DNA from: Gnetum montanum
Taxonomy: Eukaryota > Streptophyta > Gnetopsida > Gnetales > Gnetaceae
Length of the DNA: 64,000 nt
Reading direction: 5' to 3'
Assembly: GCA_015680685.1 (NCBI GenBank)
Contig: MNCI01026483.1
Span: forward strand, 173,659 to 237,658
The position numbers and the translations under genes were made by a program. The notes beneath the pieces were generated by a model that had not been told where the DNA came from, did not search any database, and worked only from the letters and a program-made list of their open reading frames with translations. This document shows positions 33,181 through 45,083 of the stretch, piece after piece (position 1 is the stretch's first letter; each line of letters opens with the position of its first letter).

Positions 33181-35973
33181 TATTTTTTTTATTTCAGAGC
33201 CTACTTGACTTTCGCCAATGTGTCTCGAAAATCCTTGCCATTATCAGTTGCCTTGTTAGCCTTCATCTCCTCCATGCGACCTAAGAGATGGAGGAGATTT
33301 GGGCTTAGTTTATTTTGCCTACCTGTGAGCCTTAATGCTCCGTTGTTGATAGCTTATAGTGGTGACTTCAGTTGATGTGGCCATAGGAATGGTAGACAAG
33401 GGGATGGGCTTAGGGGGACCTAGCACCATGCATTCCCTCATCATTCAATTGGTGAGGCACTCATTTGGCCTCTTAGGCTACCAGCTCGACTACTTAGTAT
33501 TGTATGTAAGATGAGGCCTTGTGCAGGGAGGGCTTTTTGTAGTTTCCACCACTCGACTCGATGAAGGATCCACATGTTGTGGCATCCTAATGACAAAGGG
33601 CTTATGGGTTGCTATTGCTGTAACATGTTGTGGGGCCCTAACCACAAAGGGTGTCATGAGCGCTTGAGGTGGCGCTTTGATGACAAAAGGGATTCTTAAA
33701 ATAGTTGATGCCAAGGAGGCCCTAATGTTGTTAGAGGAAATATGAACCACAAATGGCTTTCATGTTGGTTTTGCATTTTCATCAACGTTGATGGCATTGA
33801 TGACATAGTCTGTGCCACTTGCATTGAGAGGGTCTTTGTAGAGCTTCATTGATCGATTTTTTGGGCAAACTAGTTTAGTTGCTTCAAGAACCAGTTGGCC
33901 TTTATGAATCATGCATTGTATGTCATGCCATAGGGCCATGCAAAGGTTTGTGTCATGGCTAAGTAGTTGATGGTAATGGTTGAACCGGTCCAACCTAAAG
34001 TGCTTAGGGACCAGAGGCTCATTTGGTGCTACCACTAATGGGTTCTTGAGGAGCTCCTAGTAGTAGTTGTAATACTTGCGAGCATCTTTAGATATTTTCT
34101 TGTACTGGATGCACCTAGCACTAAGCAGCTGACACAAAAGTTCTAATGACTTGATAGGCAACATTGTATACTTTGAGTGGTCCTTGCACTCAAAGTTTGG
34201 CCTTGAAGTAGCTTGCCCCATGGTTGCCAATGATGCAGGTTGGTTGATCATTGTAGTGTTAGAGCTAGTTGCCTTGTTGTTGATCAGGGCCTTGGTTTCC
34301 TTGGTCATTGGTTTGGTGTTGTTTGGCTTGGCCTCATTGGACAATTCTACAATTGTTATTATTAACTTGACCTTCTTTTTTTCTTTCTTTGTGTGTGCAT
34401 TCTTGTAGGCCATGTAGGTTGGATTCTTATTAGCTTTTGCCACATCTTGAATGCTCTTTGTTTAAGTGAATGCTTGGCTCAGGGAGTGCAGGGCAAGGTA
34501 GAACAACTTTGACTTGATGAAGTCATTCACTGCATCTTTAAAAATGACCAGTAGGTGGGTTTCTATGATAGGCTTGTATATTTTGTTAAGTGTATCGTCC
34601 CATTTTTGGATGAACTTTTGAATGGGCTCTAACTATCCCTACTTCATCTGCATGAGTTGATCTAGGGTCACCTTAGGCTTCAAGTTGTACTTGAAGTGAG
34701 TGACAAATTGGCTAAGAAAATCCTCCAATGAAGATATGGAGGCCCTAGGGAGCACACAGTACTAGTCTAGTACCTTGCTAGTTAGGAACATGGTAAACAC
34801 ACAAATGATTGCATGTGGCCATGCTTGTAGCAAAAGGCACTCAAACTGGAAGGTCACTAGATGGGCATTGGGGTCCCCTTCACCATTATATTTGGTGAAC
34901 TGGGGAAGTTGGATGCTAGAAGGTAGGGTCAATGATGGGATAACAGGACTAATAAGGTCATCCTAATAGAAGTTCGTTACATGGACCATATCAGAAGAGG
35001 TGGCCTTAAGCCATTTGACCTCTTTAGTGAGTGTCTGAATGAGTTGGAATGCTTGATCTAGGCTCGATGAGGGTGCAATGGGTTGCATTGGTTGTGTGGT
35101 TCACTGTGCGACCATGTGGGATGCCTATTAAGTGTACTATTGTGGAGGCTATTGCATGTGTTGTGCCCAGGGCATGGAGTCAGGGCCCCACCATGTGGTT
35201 ATGGCTTGGGCTATTGTAGGAGGTGCCACTGAGACAGGGGGGATATATGATGCCTGACTTGTGTGTGGCTAGGATGTTAGCACCATGTGCACGTAGGGTT
35301 GGGTTGGAATCATACATGTTGACATAGAGGATTGCATGGATTGTGCCAAGACCACAAAGGGAAAAATGATAGATGATCCTACACCTTGATGCATATGCGC
35401 TTGGTTGCTTGCCACAATAGGCGTTGGCCTAGGTGGTGACAAGGGAGATGTTGCTACCTCAAAGAAGGTAGATGGCTAAGATTGTAGGGGAGCAACATTA
35501 GAGGTAGATGATAGGAAAGAGACATAGAAGGGATTCTCATTCTCTGAGTGAGCCTTGAATTCCTCTTTCCCATCCTATAGGGGCTCCTCATAGTTGGTTG
35601 CTACATCATGCTCGTTCGACCCACTTGGTCAGATGAGTTGGTTGAGCATTCACCAAAAGGTCTTAATAAGGGGGATGAGATCGTTAGGGGTAGGGAAGTA
35701 CTCCCTCTAGTCTTGATGTATGAGCTCATAACCTTACTTTGCATCCAACTCTTGGTGGTCTAAGGGGATACCCACCTGGACCTTTGTGCAAAGAAAGTTG
35801 TATTTATCTTTGTCAAGCACCATGTGCTTAGAAGATTGGTCATGGATCCTGAGGGATTGCCTTCCCATGAAGATGGGGCCCTTGGCCCTAGGAATGTCAA
35901 TTGTGAATTCCTACTGAACAGGTTGAACAATGATCATGCTTGAGGTAAAGGTTGAAGGCTCTTTGGGGTTCAT
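33181..35973 (-). pseudogene. Element A gag and Pro-rich repeat region
   Basis: Start ATG 35971-35973 (MNPK), homologous to B gag. The gag core (about 34450-35000) is heavily stopped. 34057-34443 matches the linker after the core (DPAYLAFKN against NPTYMAYKN). 33760-34035 holds the degenerate zinc knuckle (HYHQLLSHDTNLC) and KLYKDPLNASGTDYVI, matching VYKDPLNTKEAPYVI in B. 33490-33750 holds PFVIKAP, PFVVRAP and PFVIRMP repeats. Confidence 0.75.
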
Positions 35974-36350
35974 GTTGTTGTGAGAAGATGCAAAAGGTGC
36001 AATAGTAGAAAAGAAATGGCTAAGTATAATGATCACTGAAAATTACTAAGTATAGAAATGCTAAAATAATAGCTAAGTCTAAGAGTGCTATTGGAAAAAT
36101 GTTTAACTTTGGTGCTATGAAAGAGCTTGCTACACTCTTCTTGGCACATAGAGTTTACAGTCCAAGTGCAAGAAATACACTTTGGTTTCCCATCCTATGA
36201 GGTTCTAGGGGAATTGACAACTAGGACCAATCTAGATCAATTGGCTCGTAGACTACTGTAGGGGTGTCATGTCTACACTAGTTCAAAGTTAGTAATGGAG
36301 GTGCAGAGAGCACATGGGACTACCACTAAATGCAGAAGGAAATGATGTGA

Positions 36351-36370
36351 CCCTTCTTCTAGTACCAAAA
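36351..36370 (-). other. Element A primer-binding site
   Basis: TTTTGGTACTAGAAGAAGGG on the minus strand, two nucleotides from the LTR end; same type as elements B and G. Confidence 0.75.
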
Positions 36371-36372
36371 GT

Positions 36373-37925
36373 TGTAGCAACCAAAACTGTTGGTGGCTGG
36401 AACATCGATGGGTTCATGGGTGCACAGTCGTGACCCTACCTCTGCATAAGGGCCTTGCTAAAAAATAGAGGTGGAGTGCCCTAGATGGTCTTGTTAATCA
36501 AATAGGGACTTTGCTAGCTACAATTGAGGTATTAGGTGCAACCAAGGGTGGTGTGGTTAGCTGAAATGCAAGTACTGACATTGTGAAATAATGCTAAGCA
36601 TTCTAATGATGTTTTTGATAGTACCATGATTGACTAAGCATGAGCATAGAAGGGTTTAGTGTAAGAATGATGGTGTGAACATGAAAATGCATGCCAAAAA
36701 TAGCAAAAAATGAAAATGTGGCATTGAATGCCAAAGAAAATGCTTAAAATGTAATGGAGTTTGAGAGAGAGAAAGAATGGCACCACCCTAGATGAGGCAA
36801 GCATAGTAGTTGCAAATGAGAGTTGACGAGGTACACGGTGTACATACAGGTATAGTAGTAATGTAGCCACAGTCTCTGGGATGTCCTAGGGTGAAGATAA
36901 ATATTTGTTATGAAGTACATGCATGTTGGGTTAGCTGCTGCTGTGTCCTATGGGCTACAGTGCACTATGGTGCTGAATGGGATGCAAAAGGTGTTGCCAA
37001 GATGATAATATGCTTTAGTGTGTAGGATGCTCAAGGTGCCTCAGGTGCCAAGTGGTACTCTAAAAATGCCAACTTCTACTTGAATTTACTAACCCCTAGA
37101 GTGTGGAATGTGGGGGTATTTATAGGGTTAGGGTTAGAGTGAAGTGTAGATTAAGTGCCATGCGTCAAAGGGGGTATGTGGGGCTAGGCTAACCTCTGTT
37201 ACACTCCTCTTGGAGTAATAGGTGCTAGGCATTGTATGCTCCACTGGACCCTAAGAGCTTGCCATACTGTGACTATGTTGCCAAGATTGCAAGTGCCAAA
37301 GTTGAAAAACACCACAATGTACATGTAAATAGTGTAAAATAGTGCAATTTGGAGGCTACACTTTGGGTCTATGTTCTCCCCGCTCTCAAGTGAGATCAAG
37401 TGTAGGTACAATTTTGGGACATAGGGGCATGCAAAGAAAGTGCAAGTTGTTGGTCTTGCTTACTGGAGGAATGCTAGAGCTAGAATGAAGGCGTGTGCTG
37501 AGCTCTAGAAGCTTTTGGAGGTAGTTCCGTGTTGCTACGGTAGCTATGCTTTGGAGTGTAGCAGGAGGGGTAGCTTTAGGAGTTAGAAAATTTGTTAAAT
37601 TGTTTCTTCCATTTTGAGCTAGCTTGACAACTTCTAGCTTGACACATGAAAATTGGCCATTGGAGTTTGCTACATTTACTATGCTCAAGAGTGTAGTAGG
37701 AGGAATGGAAGTGTAGCAGGACACTTAGAATAATTTCACGACCATTTTTAACACTTAGAAACTTTTGGAAACTTGGTTTTATACTGGATGCTATGCTGGC
37801 TATGCTCTAGAGTGTAGACCTAGTAGTGGGATCATGGACCAAACACTTAGCAAAAATTTGCATGGTGTTGAAACTTAGAAAAATCTATCATTAAGGTGTT
37901 GTCACTTGAATTTGGTAGTGTTTCA
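36373..37925 (-). repeat. Element A 5' LTR
   Basis: 1,553 bp, plus-strand TGTAGCAACC...GTGTTTCA. TATA (CTATAAATA, minus) at 37117-37125. It keeps the outer end lost from the left LTR but lacks a block of about 170 bp that the left LTR has (near 1370-1540). GCTATGCTY..GAGTGTAG words lie at about 37545 and 37795-37815, with CpG mostly turned to TpG. Confidence 0.88.
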
Positions 37926-38921
37926 GGCCTCACCATTAGATTGAGGTGATAGGCTGCTATCTTGAAGTATATGCACTCCACTAGTGTGAATGCACCAAAA
38001 TCCTTGTGTTCAACCCCATGACATCACTGGGCCCACTCCTTTTTGGCCTCTATATTAGCTTGTGTAGAAAGCTCTACTAGTTGTGTTCCAAAATTAAGTA
38101 ACACAAGAGCTTGTGCGATGGATTCAAATGAGTAGGACACCTTAATGTCCTTGATTTTCACAATGGAACTGGCTTGCATATTATTCTAGAAGAGGTACAT
38201 CTCTTTCATGTACCACTTTTCACTGGAAGTGATGATTGGCCAGATGGGAGAGGTTTGTAATTGTGTCTTTACCTATGCTGAAGCATGTTCTAAAAATGGT
38301 TCGAAGTTCAATTCTCGGAGAAGTAAGTGTTGGACATCACAAGGCCTGATTGTGTCAAGGTAGGCTTGTGTTAGTATGACTTCAAGTCTCGATATAAGCC
38401 CTGGTGCCTTCCCTTGTTGTGATTATTTCATTGTAGCTTCTTTCTTGGGAATCTATTGAATAGATTCCACTTTAGGATCCTGTTGAAGAGGTCCTATTGT
38501 ATGGGTTTCTTTTTCCTATTCCTGGGCTTGTTCTTGTTGGCCCCTTCTAGTTTGGGATCATTTCTTCCTTAGTCAAGATGGTCCTCCTTCCTACGGTCAT
38601 TTTAGTCTTGGTGCCATTTGTAATCACAATGTGACCATGGGTTAGTAATTATTGTGTAATATGGAACAATTGGAAAACCTTATCTTGTTAGGAAGGTTAC
38701 ACCTAGCTAAGTTGTAATTATGGCTAATTTAATCAATTCTAATCATTAGCTGATTTGTATCTTAATATTAATAAGTGATTATAGTCATACTGGAGGGTGT
38801 TAGAAGGGTAAAACTCTCAAAAATTGATGGTTTAATATCATTATATTCTTTAATCCTTTGGGGGAGTTAGAAAAAGTTTCAAAAAATTCTTGTTAAAAAC
38901 CTTAAGGTTTGCAACCCCCAT
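37926..38921 (-). pseudogene. Element E extra ORF, upstream part
   Basis: Minus strand. ATG 38919-38921 follows a TATA at 39084-39092. The readable block is GVEHKDFGAFTLVECIYFKIAAYHL (shown here only as two parts: GVEHKDFGAFTLVE, then CIYFKIAAYHL), which matches FGELTMEERIYFKIGTYHL in element F (49640-49720). Element A is inserted right after it. The ORF lies downstream of integrase on the same strand, the place of the env-like ORF of Athila elements, but I see no signal peptide or membrane segment. The F copy suggests a relation to the plant 'putative transposon protein' family. Heavily stopped. Confidence 0.6.
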
Positions 38922-39083
38922 GACTAAGAGCTTATCTTTGGTAGCTATAAGATCAAAGAATAGAGTGATTTAGATAAACAGTTGGGAAGGTATGGGCTTC
39001 AAAAGGTTTGGAGCTATGAAAAATGATAAAAAATCCTCTCTTGTTGTGAAGAAAATCATAAAAAATTTCAAAGTAATTGGTAG

Positions 39084-39165
39084 TATTTATAGAGTTTTTG
39101 TGTTGTGTTGATGGGGCCCCATTGACGGGGTTAGTTATGTTGACTAGGCCTAGTTGATGCGACAT
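39084..39165 (-). promoter_or_regulatory. Promoter of the element E extra ORF
   Basis: CTATAAATA on the minus strand (39084-39092). Just upstream lie GGGGCCCC (39113-39120) and the 12-bp palindrome ACTAGGCCTAGT (39143-39154). The 20-bp plus-strand stretch TTGACTAGGCCTAGTTGATG (39140-39159) recurs with one mismatch in the E 5' LTR at 56288-56307, which is also just upstream of that LTR's TATA. Confidence 0.7.
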
Positions 39166-40980
39166 TTGATCATGATTGACTTTGGTAAAACTTTGAAAAT
39201 AGAAGAAGTTTTTGAGTGAAATTAGAGTCAAATGGAATCCCAAAAAGTCACAAACATGATGAAAATAGTAGAAGAGGATGTTGGATTTTAGAAAATTTAG
39301 AATATTAAGAAAATTTGAGAAAATGGATGGAGAATAAAGTTTATGAAAGTTTAAGGAGCATAGAGCTAAATGCAAAATAGGGCATGCAAAAGATATGATT
39401 GTGGCAATGTATAAAGTAGGGGGCTTAACTATCCAAACCAAGAGATATGCAAGTGGGTCCTCCCCATGGTAGGCACATGCCCTTTTTTCCTTGCATAACC
39501 TTAACTAAGGGGTTTGTGGGTCCCATAGTCGATTAATGGATATGAAAAGTTAAGGACAACCTAAGAAGAATCTATCCAAGAATTCCAACATTTCAAACCA
39601 AGACATCGAACATAACATAGACATCGGTAGTGAGGTGAGTTATGGTAGCATGGATGGATGATCGAGAAGGTGGGATGGAATCTTGAATTAAGGTCATAAG
39701 AGGTCTGTTGTGAAATTTGTGTTTAAAATGACCTGAGAGAATCCATCCTTAGTCCAAATCAAAACCAACCACTTTCAATGACTTCACATTACCACTCTAA
39801 GATTGATCCACGTCCCAAGACACAAAAGTGCTTCCACAAAATGACCATCATTTCATAAAGAGAAGAAAAGAGAAGTAGGAGGTGAGAGAGGGCCTTAGTT
39901 AGAGGGGAGAAGTAGGAGGTGAGAGAGGGCCTTAGTTAGAGGGGACCTTCAAGCATGGGTAACATGTCTTTCCAATCTCATAACTAGTGCTTGTAGCCTG
40001 TTTATTTGTCTAAGGGATGTGCTTTGAATTTCCATCATGTTTTTTCTTTAAATGGAAATCACACCATGCAAAGAATTTATTTAACTTCTTGTTATTAGTC
40101 AACTTGGAAGGGTAAGAAGTTAATGAAAATACTTAAGCACCCAAGCAAGTAGAAGAGTACAAAGAGTATTGAGTCCCATTGAAGTCATACCCTATGCAAA
40201 CCTTTAAATCCTTTCCAATTCTAGAAACTACAAAGGTCACAAATTTATTAAAAGTTTATTTAATGAAAGGGACCTCAAATTTCCAAAATAAGGAAAACCA
40301 TAGAGTTTGTGGATGGGTAGATGTTGTGGACTCATTGTCCATTCCATGAAAAATAAACCATGTCTTAGTCATTAGACATTAGAATTCAAAAATAGAAACT
40401 AGACATTAGCAATCAAAATATTAAGGACCAACCATTATTAGTAGACAACAACATTAGCACTATGTCCTGTGGTAATAAAGCACTTTTATTAGCAAAAATA
40501 ATGAAAATTCACATGAAAAATAAAGTAAAATATATAAGAAAGATAAATCATACTAACAATGTTGTAAAACAAAAAATTTGAGAAAATCAATAGAATAAAA
40601 AAAATAAAAAGAGGTAAAAATCAACAAAGTGTAAAACAAAAATGTGTAAAAAAAAAAGGTGAAAAACTAAGGAGCCATGTGTATGATTAGCACGGATATT
40701 GATCTCCCCGATGACTAAGTTGAAAGGAGGGGACATGGAATATAGAACATGGTTGTTCATTCGATGAGGTAGTAGTTGCACTAGCTTGTCTTGGCTCTAG
40801 AAAAGGTTTCACTTGTTGAATGTTGACAAATTACTTTCTATGTGGTGCTCTTAGGTTTGTATATTAACATGGCCCGAGAGGGAAAGGTTTCATTAATTAT
40901 GTAAGGTTCCTCCCAGAATATTTGAAAGTTTATTTTTTTGGGGTACATGTGTGGGAATCTAGTAGAGAGCCTTATCTCTA
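39166..40980. other. Spacer between element E integrase and the extra ORF
   Basis: No supported gene. Collinear with 51000-52100 of element F (shared AAGTGGGTCCTCCCC at 39448 and 51009; GGGT-CATGTCTTTCCA at 39956 and 51539; A-rich tract 40480-40660 against 51950-52030). Confidence 0.6.
39871..39944. repeat. Exact 37-bp tandem duplication
   Basis: AGAAGTAGGAGGTGAGAGAG-GGCCTTAGTTAGAGGGG occurs twice back to back without mismatch. Confidence 0.9.
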
Positions 40981-43900
40981 GATTAAAATTTTTCTTTTTA
41001 TATTTTAAGGTCATGACACTTCTTGTTGTATGCCTTATGCACTTTATTCAAAGATAGGGCCACCAATAAATTTTCATCTAGCACATTCAGGTTGATCAAT
41101 CTTTCTCTTTGTGGTATACTTAGGTCAAGGTCCAAGTCATAGGCTATTGAAAGTGTATGAAACTTAGATTGGATTATAAGTATTGGAAGTTTTTTGTACA
41201 CTAACTCATAGGAAGATTAGCCTATGAGGAGTTTCCACATGGAGTGCTAGGCCCACAGGGCATCATTGAGTTTTGTGCTCTAGTATCTCCTATATTTTCT
41301 TACAGTCCTTGTTAGGATCTTTGTGATCTCCCTATTGGTGACTTCTGCTTGATTGTTGGTTTGGGGGATGATAGGGTGTTGTTAATTTATGTTCAACCCC
41401 CAAGCATGGCATCAACTTCCAAAAGGTGGCACTTGTAAAATTGGTTCCATTGTTAACAATTAGTGCAAGTGGCACACCAAACCTATTTACAATATGTTGT
41501 TGTACAAATTGAGTNCAATTAGTGCAAGTGGCACACAGAACCTATTTACAATATGTTGTTGTACAAATTGAGTAGTAGTGGATGATGTATAGTCGATGAT
41601 AGTTGCTGCTTTTTCCCATTTGATGTAGTAGTGAATTGCTATGATGATGTATGATTTTCCATTGGACATGGGTGTGATGGGATCCATGAGGCTTATGCCC
41701 AGTGGTTGAATCCACTATTTAGGATCTTCCATTCAAGCGATTATCCCATCATCTTGTTGATAGCACTCATAGTATTAGATAAATTAGTGGGAATCCCTAA
41801 AGATTATAGGCTAATAGTGTCCTACCATAAGGATTTTTATGGCCATGCATCTCCTAGCATAGTGGCCTTTGTAGGGGCCTGAAGCATCCTAGAGAACATG
41901 AAATTGGTCTAAATTAGGGACACACCAATGAACTAGGCCATCGACACACACGTTGTAAAGGTGTCCATTGATTTCCATTAAGTACTTAGCTTGATGAAGA
42001 AACTATTATTTCTTCCTAAAGTCTAGATCTTGTTGCATCTCCTGAGTGAGAAGGTAAGCGAGGATGTCATCATATCATTTTGATTCGGTAGACACTTCAT
42101 CATTTATTGCTCCTATAAAGAGGAGTTCATTTGAAAATATATCAAAGAGCAAGCTCTCCTCCTCTTTGTTATCCCATTTTAACTAAGAGAGATGATTAGT
42201 GAACACATTCTTAGTTCCTTTTTGATCTACCAATGTGAGATCAAATTCCTGTAAGCTCACAAGCCACCATATGATACAATAACTTACAATTGGCTTGTTC
42301 ATTAGGAATTGGATGGCACTGTGATTTTTATACACAAATACTTTATAGCCAAGTACATAGTGCCTAAATTTTTTGATACCATACACCATTTCCATTAGTT
42401 TTTTCTACATTATGGTGTAATTCAATTATGCACCCCTAATGTTTTGACTTGCACAGTGAATGTAACATAGATGTTTCTTATCATCCAACTATGTAAGAAT
42501 AGCTCCCAAGACATAATTAGATGCATCAATCATTATGTGAAATGGCCTAGACTAGTTTGGTGCCCATAGAATTGGAGTTTCTATGAGTTTGTCCTTTAGC
42601 TATTGGAATGCATGTTCAGACTCTATGGTCTAGATGAATGAAGCATATTTTTTTGTAAGCTTGACTAATGACTTTGTGATCTTAGAGAAAATATCTATAA
42701 ACCACCAGTAGTAGCCAGTGTGTCCAAGGAATGATCGGATGTCTTTGACTATCTCTAGTTGGCATATGATTCCTTGGATGACCCTTATCTTTTCTAGATC
42801 TACTTCAATCCCTTCTTGAGTAATTTTGTGCCCTAGTACTATGCCTTCTTGAACCATTAAATAGATTTTTTTTCTAATCAAGCCTAAGGTTTGTTTTAAC
42901 ACATATTTTCAATACTTGCTCAAGGTGATCTAGGGCTTACTCAAATGTAGCCTTATAGGTAGAGAAGTCATCCATAAAGACTTCTACCCCACTACCAATC
43001 TATTGTTGAAACATACTAAGGAGTTGGCCTTGGAATGTTATAGGGACATTGCATACACCGAATCTTGCAATATGCAAAATTCTCCCAAGGACTCATGAAT
43101 GCTATTTTGGCATGATCCTTAGATACAATTTTGATTTGGTTATAGCCACTATAACCATCCAAGAAGCTATAATAACAATGCCTAGATATAGTGTCCAACA
43201 CTTGGTTCACAAGTGGCAATGGGAAATGATCTTTAAATTTTTCCATATTCAGCAACCTAAAGTCGATGCAGATCTACCACTTACCACCTTTCTTTGGCAT
43301 AATTATGAGTGGGCTAACCCACTGACTACCCACATTGGGATAGATGAACCTTGCCTTGAGGAGTTGTTCTATTTCCTCTTTGATGATTTTCTTCAACTTA
43401 GGGTTCAGCTACCTTTGTGGATGTCTTCTTGGCTTCATGGTTGGGTCAATGTAGATATGATGTTGACATATTCTTGGACCAATTCCAATTAGCTCAAGAT
43501 ATGACCAAGCAAAGATTGTTGGCCATTTTTTGACCACCTTCAATAGCTTATCTTTTTGTTTGGGAGAAATATTTATATTAGTTATAACCAACTTGCCATT
43601 GTCTAAAAATGTCTACTCCATGCCAGTTGGTAGAGTTTTTAACTCTAGTGGATCTTGCTAGAAATTATTATGGATTTCCAACTCTTTCCAATAGGTATCA
43701 TCATTTTCATCATTAGAGAGTTAGTGATGAACTTGCTCAAGTTCATCAATTCCTTCGACATAGGCACATTTCAAACTTTCAATAGGTTCCATGCATAGTG
43801 TGCTACTATTAGAGTTAGTTATTAGCCACTGGGTGCCTACCTATTTTGTGGTTGTTGTGTATAAGCACCTTTGGACAACAGTTTCATGCACACACTGATT

Positions 43901-44460
43901 GCATGCTTTGATGAATGTACTTTTAATGAACCAAATTTTCTGCACGCAATTGCATCTCGCACTTGTTATTGCTATACATTATGCATGTAACTCACTTCTT
44001 CTTAACCCATCCAAGTTCATTTTCCTTGGATATTTTGAAGGAGAGGTCCCTGATGCCCATTCATGCATCAACAATGCTTAACCATGCATGTCCCATAATC
44101 ATGGGGAAATCGCCTTTGCAGTTTTCTATCTTGATCACTAGAAGATTAGTAGGATAGGACCATCCACAAACTATGGTCACAATTTCCTTCACTAACCCCA
44201 AAGGAATAGTGATTAACTAGTCTACCAATTTCAAATAGATATTGCTCTTCTTGAGAGGTGGTAGGTTCTGGGCTTTGTACATATCATAGGAGATGATATT
44301 GACATCGGAACTAGAATCAAGAAGAGCCTTGCATGGCTCATGTCCAACGCTTTGTAAGTAAATAAGAGGACTTCCTAAGTTAAATCTCTTCATGGAAAGG
44401 TTGCTAAAATTTATATAATCAAGAATAGCATAAGTTAACATCATAGTGTGGATTTGAGGT
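40981..44460 (-). pseudogene. Element E pol: protease, RT, RNase H, integrase (Athila-like)
   Basis: Read right to left. Protease (44217-44444) shows ALLDSSSDVNIIS, with DSS in place of DTG/DSG. RT (about 42630-43560) shows WVSP, MPKKGGKWW, FPLPLVNQVLD, YSFLDGYSGYNQI and FMDDF near 42970. It then has MVQEGIVLGHKITQEGIEVD, which is typical of the Athila lineage. RNase H (42183-42395) shows YKVFVYKNHSAIQFL. Integrase (41487-41687 and 40998-41201) shows MDPITP...KSYII and a C-terminal part with LVALSLNKVHKAY. Stops and frameshifts occur throughout. No second archaeal RNase H is seen, unlike A and B. Confidence 0.85.
41458..41574. repeat. Imperfect duplication around an N, likely assembly artefact
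   Basis: AATTAGTGCAAGTGGCACAC and the following 36 bp appear at 41458-41513 and again at 41518-41574, separated by an N at 41515. Confidence 0.7.
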
Positions 44461-45083
44461 GGTGTTTTGTTTGAAGGAATCTCAAATGTGTTTGATGTAA
44501 AGGATGAGGATGGTAGAGATACAAGGAGACTAACTGTATTAGGTTGTGAGGGTTTGGGAGGACTATTGGGTTAGAAAAATGGTTGTTTCCTAGATCAATT
44601 ATCTAAACCACTTGGTTGGTAGGCTTCTTGTAAATTTATAGCCCTCATAGCATTTCTTTGCTGCGGTTGTGGGAGAATTTCACCCTGCATGGACAGAGTA
44701 GGAGGTAATTTAATTAAGGGTGGAGGGATGTATGTAGATAAATGTAAAAGATGGTATGGATATGGGTGCTTCCCTCAAGTAGATGGTGAATGAGTTCAAT
44801 GGTACTCTAGAGGATAATAGTGATGTTTGAATAAGGCATGGCTTGTAGAGCTTGGTGGAGAAATAGATTGCTGAACATAGTATCTATAAGGATATGGCTA
44901 CTTGTAAGGGTATTGCTATCTTGGTGGAGGAATTTCCCACAACTGTGGTTGCTGCCATTGCTAGTATTGCTCATACAATTGTGGTGGAGTTCAACTTGAA
45001 TATTAAGCTTGTTGTTGCTAGTGGAATTGCCTTAGATTGCCTTGAGGATAAGAAAATCATCTAGGTGCTAACCTTTGTGCTAG

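Larger units (their letters stand above)
353..37925 (-). mobile_element. Element A: Tat-like Ty3/gypsy retrotransposon with nested insertions
   Basis: Two related LTRs (353-1889 and 36373-37925) enclose, on the minus strand, gag-protease (35973 to about 32300) and RT-RNaseH-integrase (about 9060 to 4090), with a plus-strand gene between them (about 9562-11964 continued at 28343-31500). A PBS lies next to the right LTR and a PPT next to the left LTR, so the right LTR is the 5' LTR. Without nested element B and solo LTR C it is about 19.6 kb. All ORFs carry many stops. The second, archaeal-type RNase H after the first is diagnostic of the Tat/Ogre group. The left end is truncated, so no TSD pair is seen; the right flank begins GGCCT. 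Confidence 0.85.

Noticed and set aside
39084-39165. Spacer of E as a nested solo LTR
   Set aside because: Similarity to the E LTR is limited to the palindrome and TATA; no TG..CA ends with a duplication were found.
43049-43492. 147-residue plus ORF
   Set aside because: Exact shadow of the RT of element E on the minus strand (FPLPLVNQVLD, YSGYNQI).
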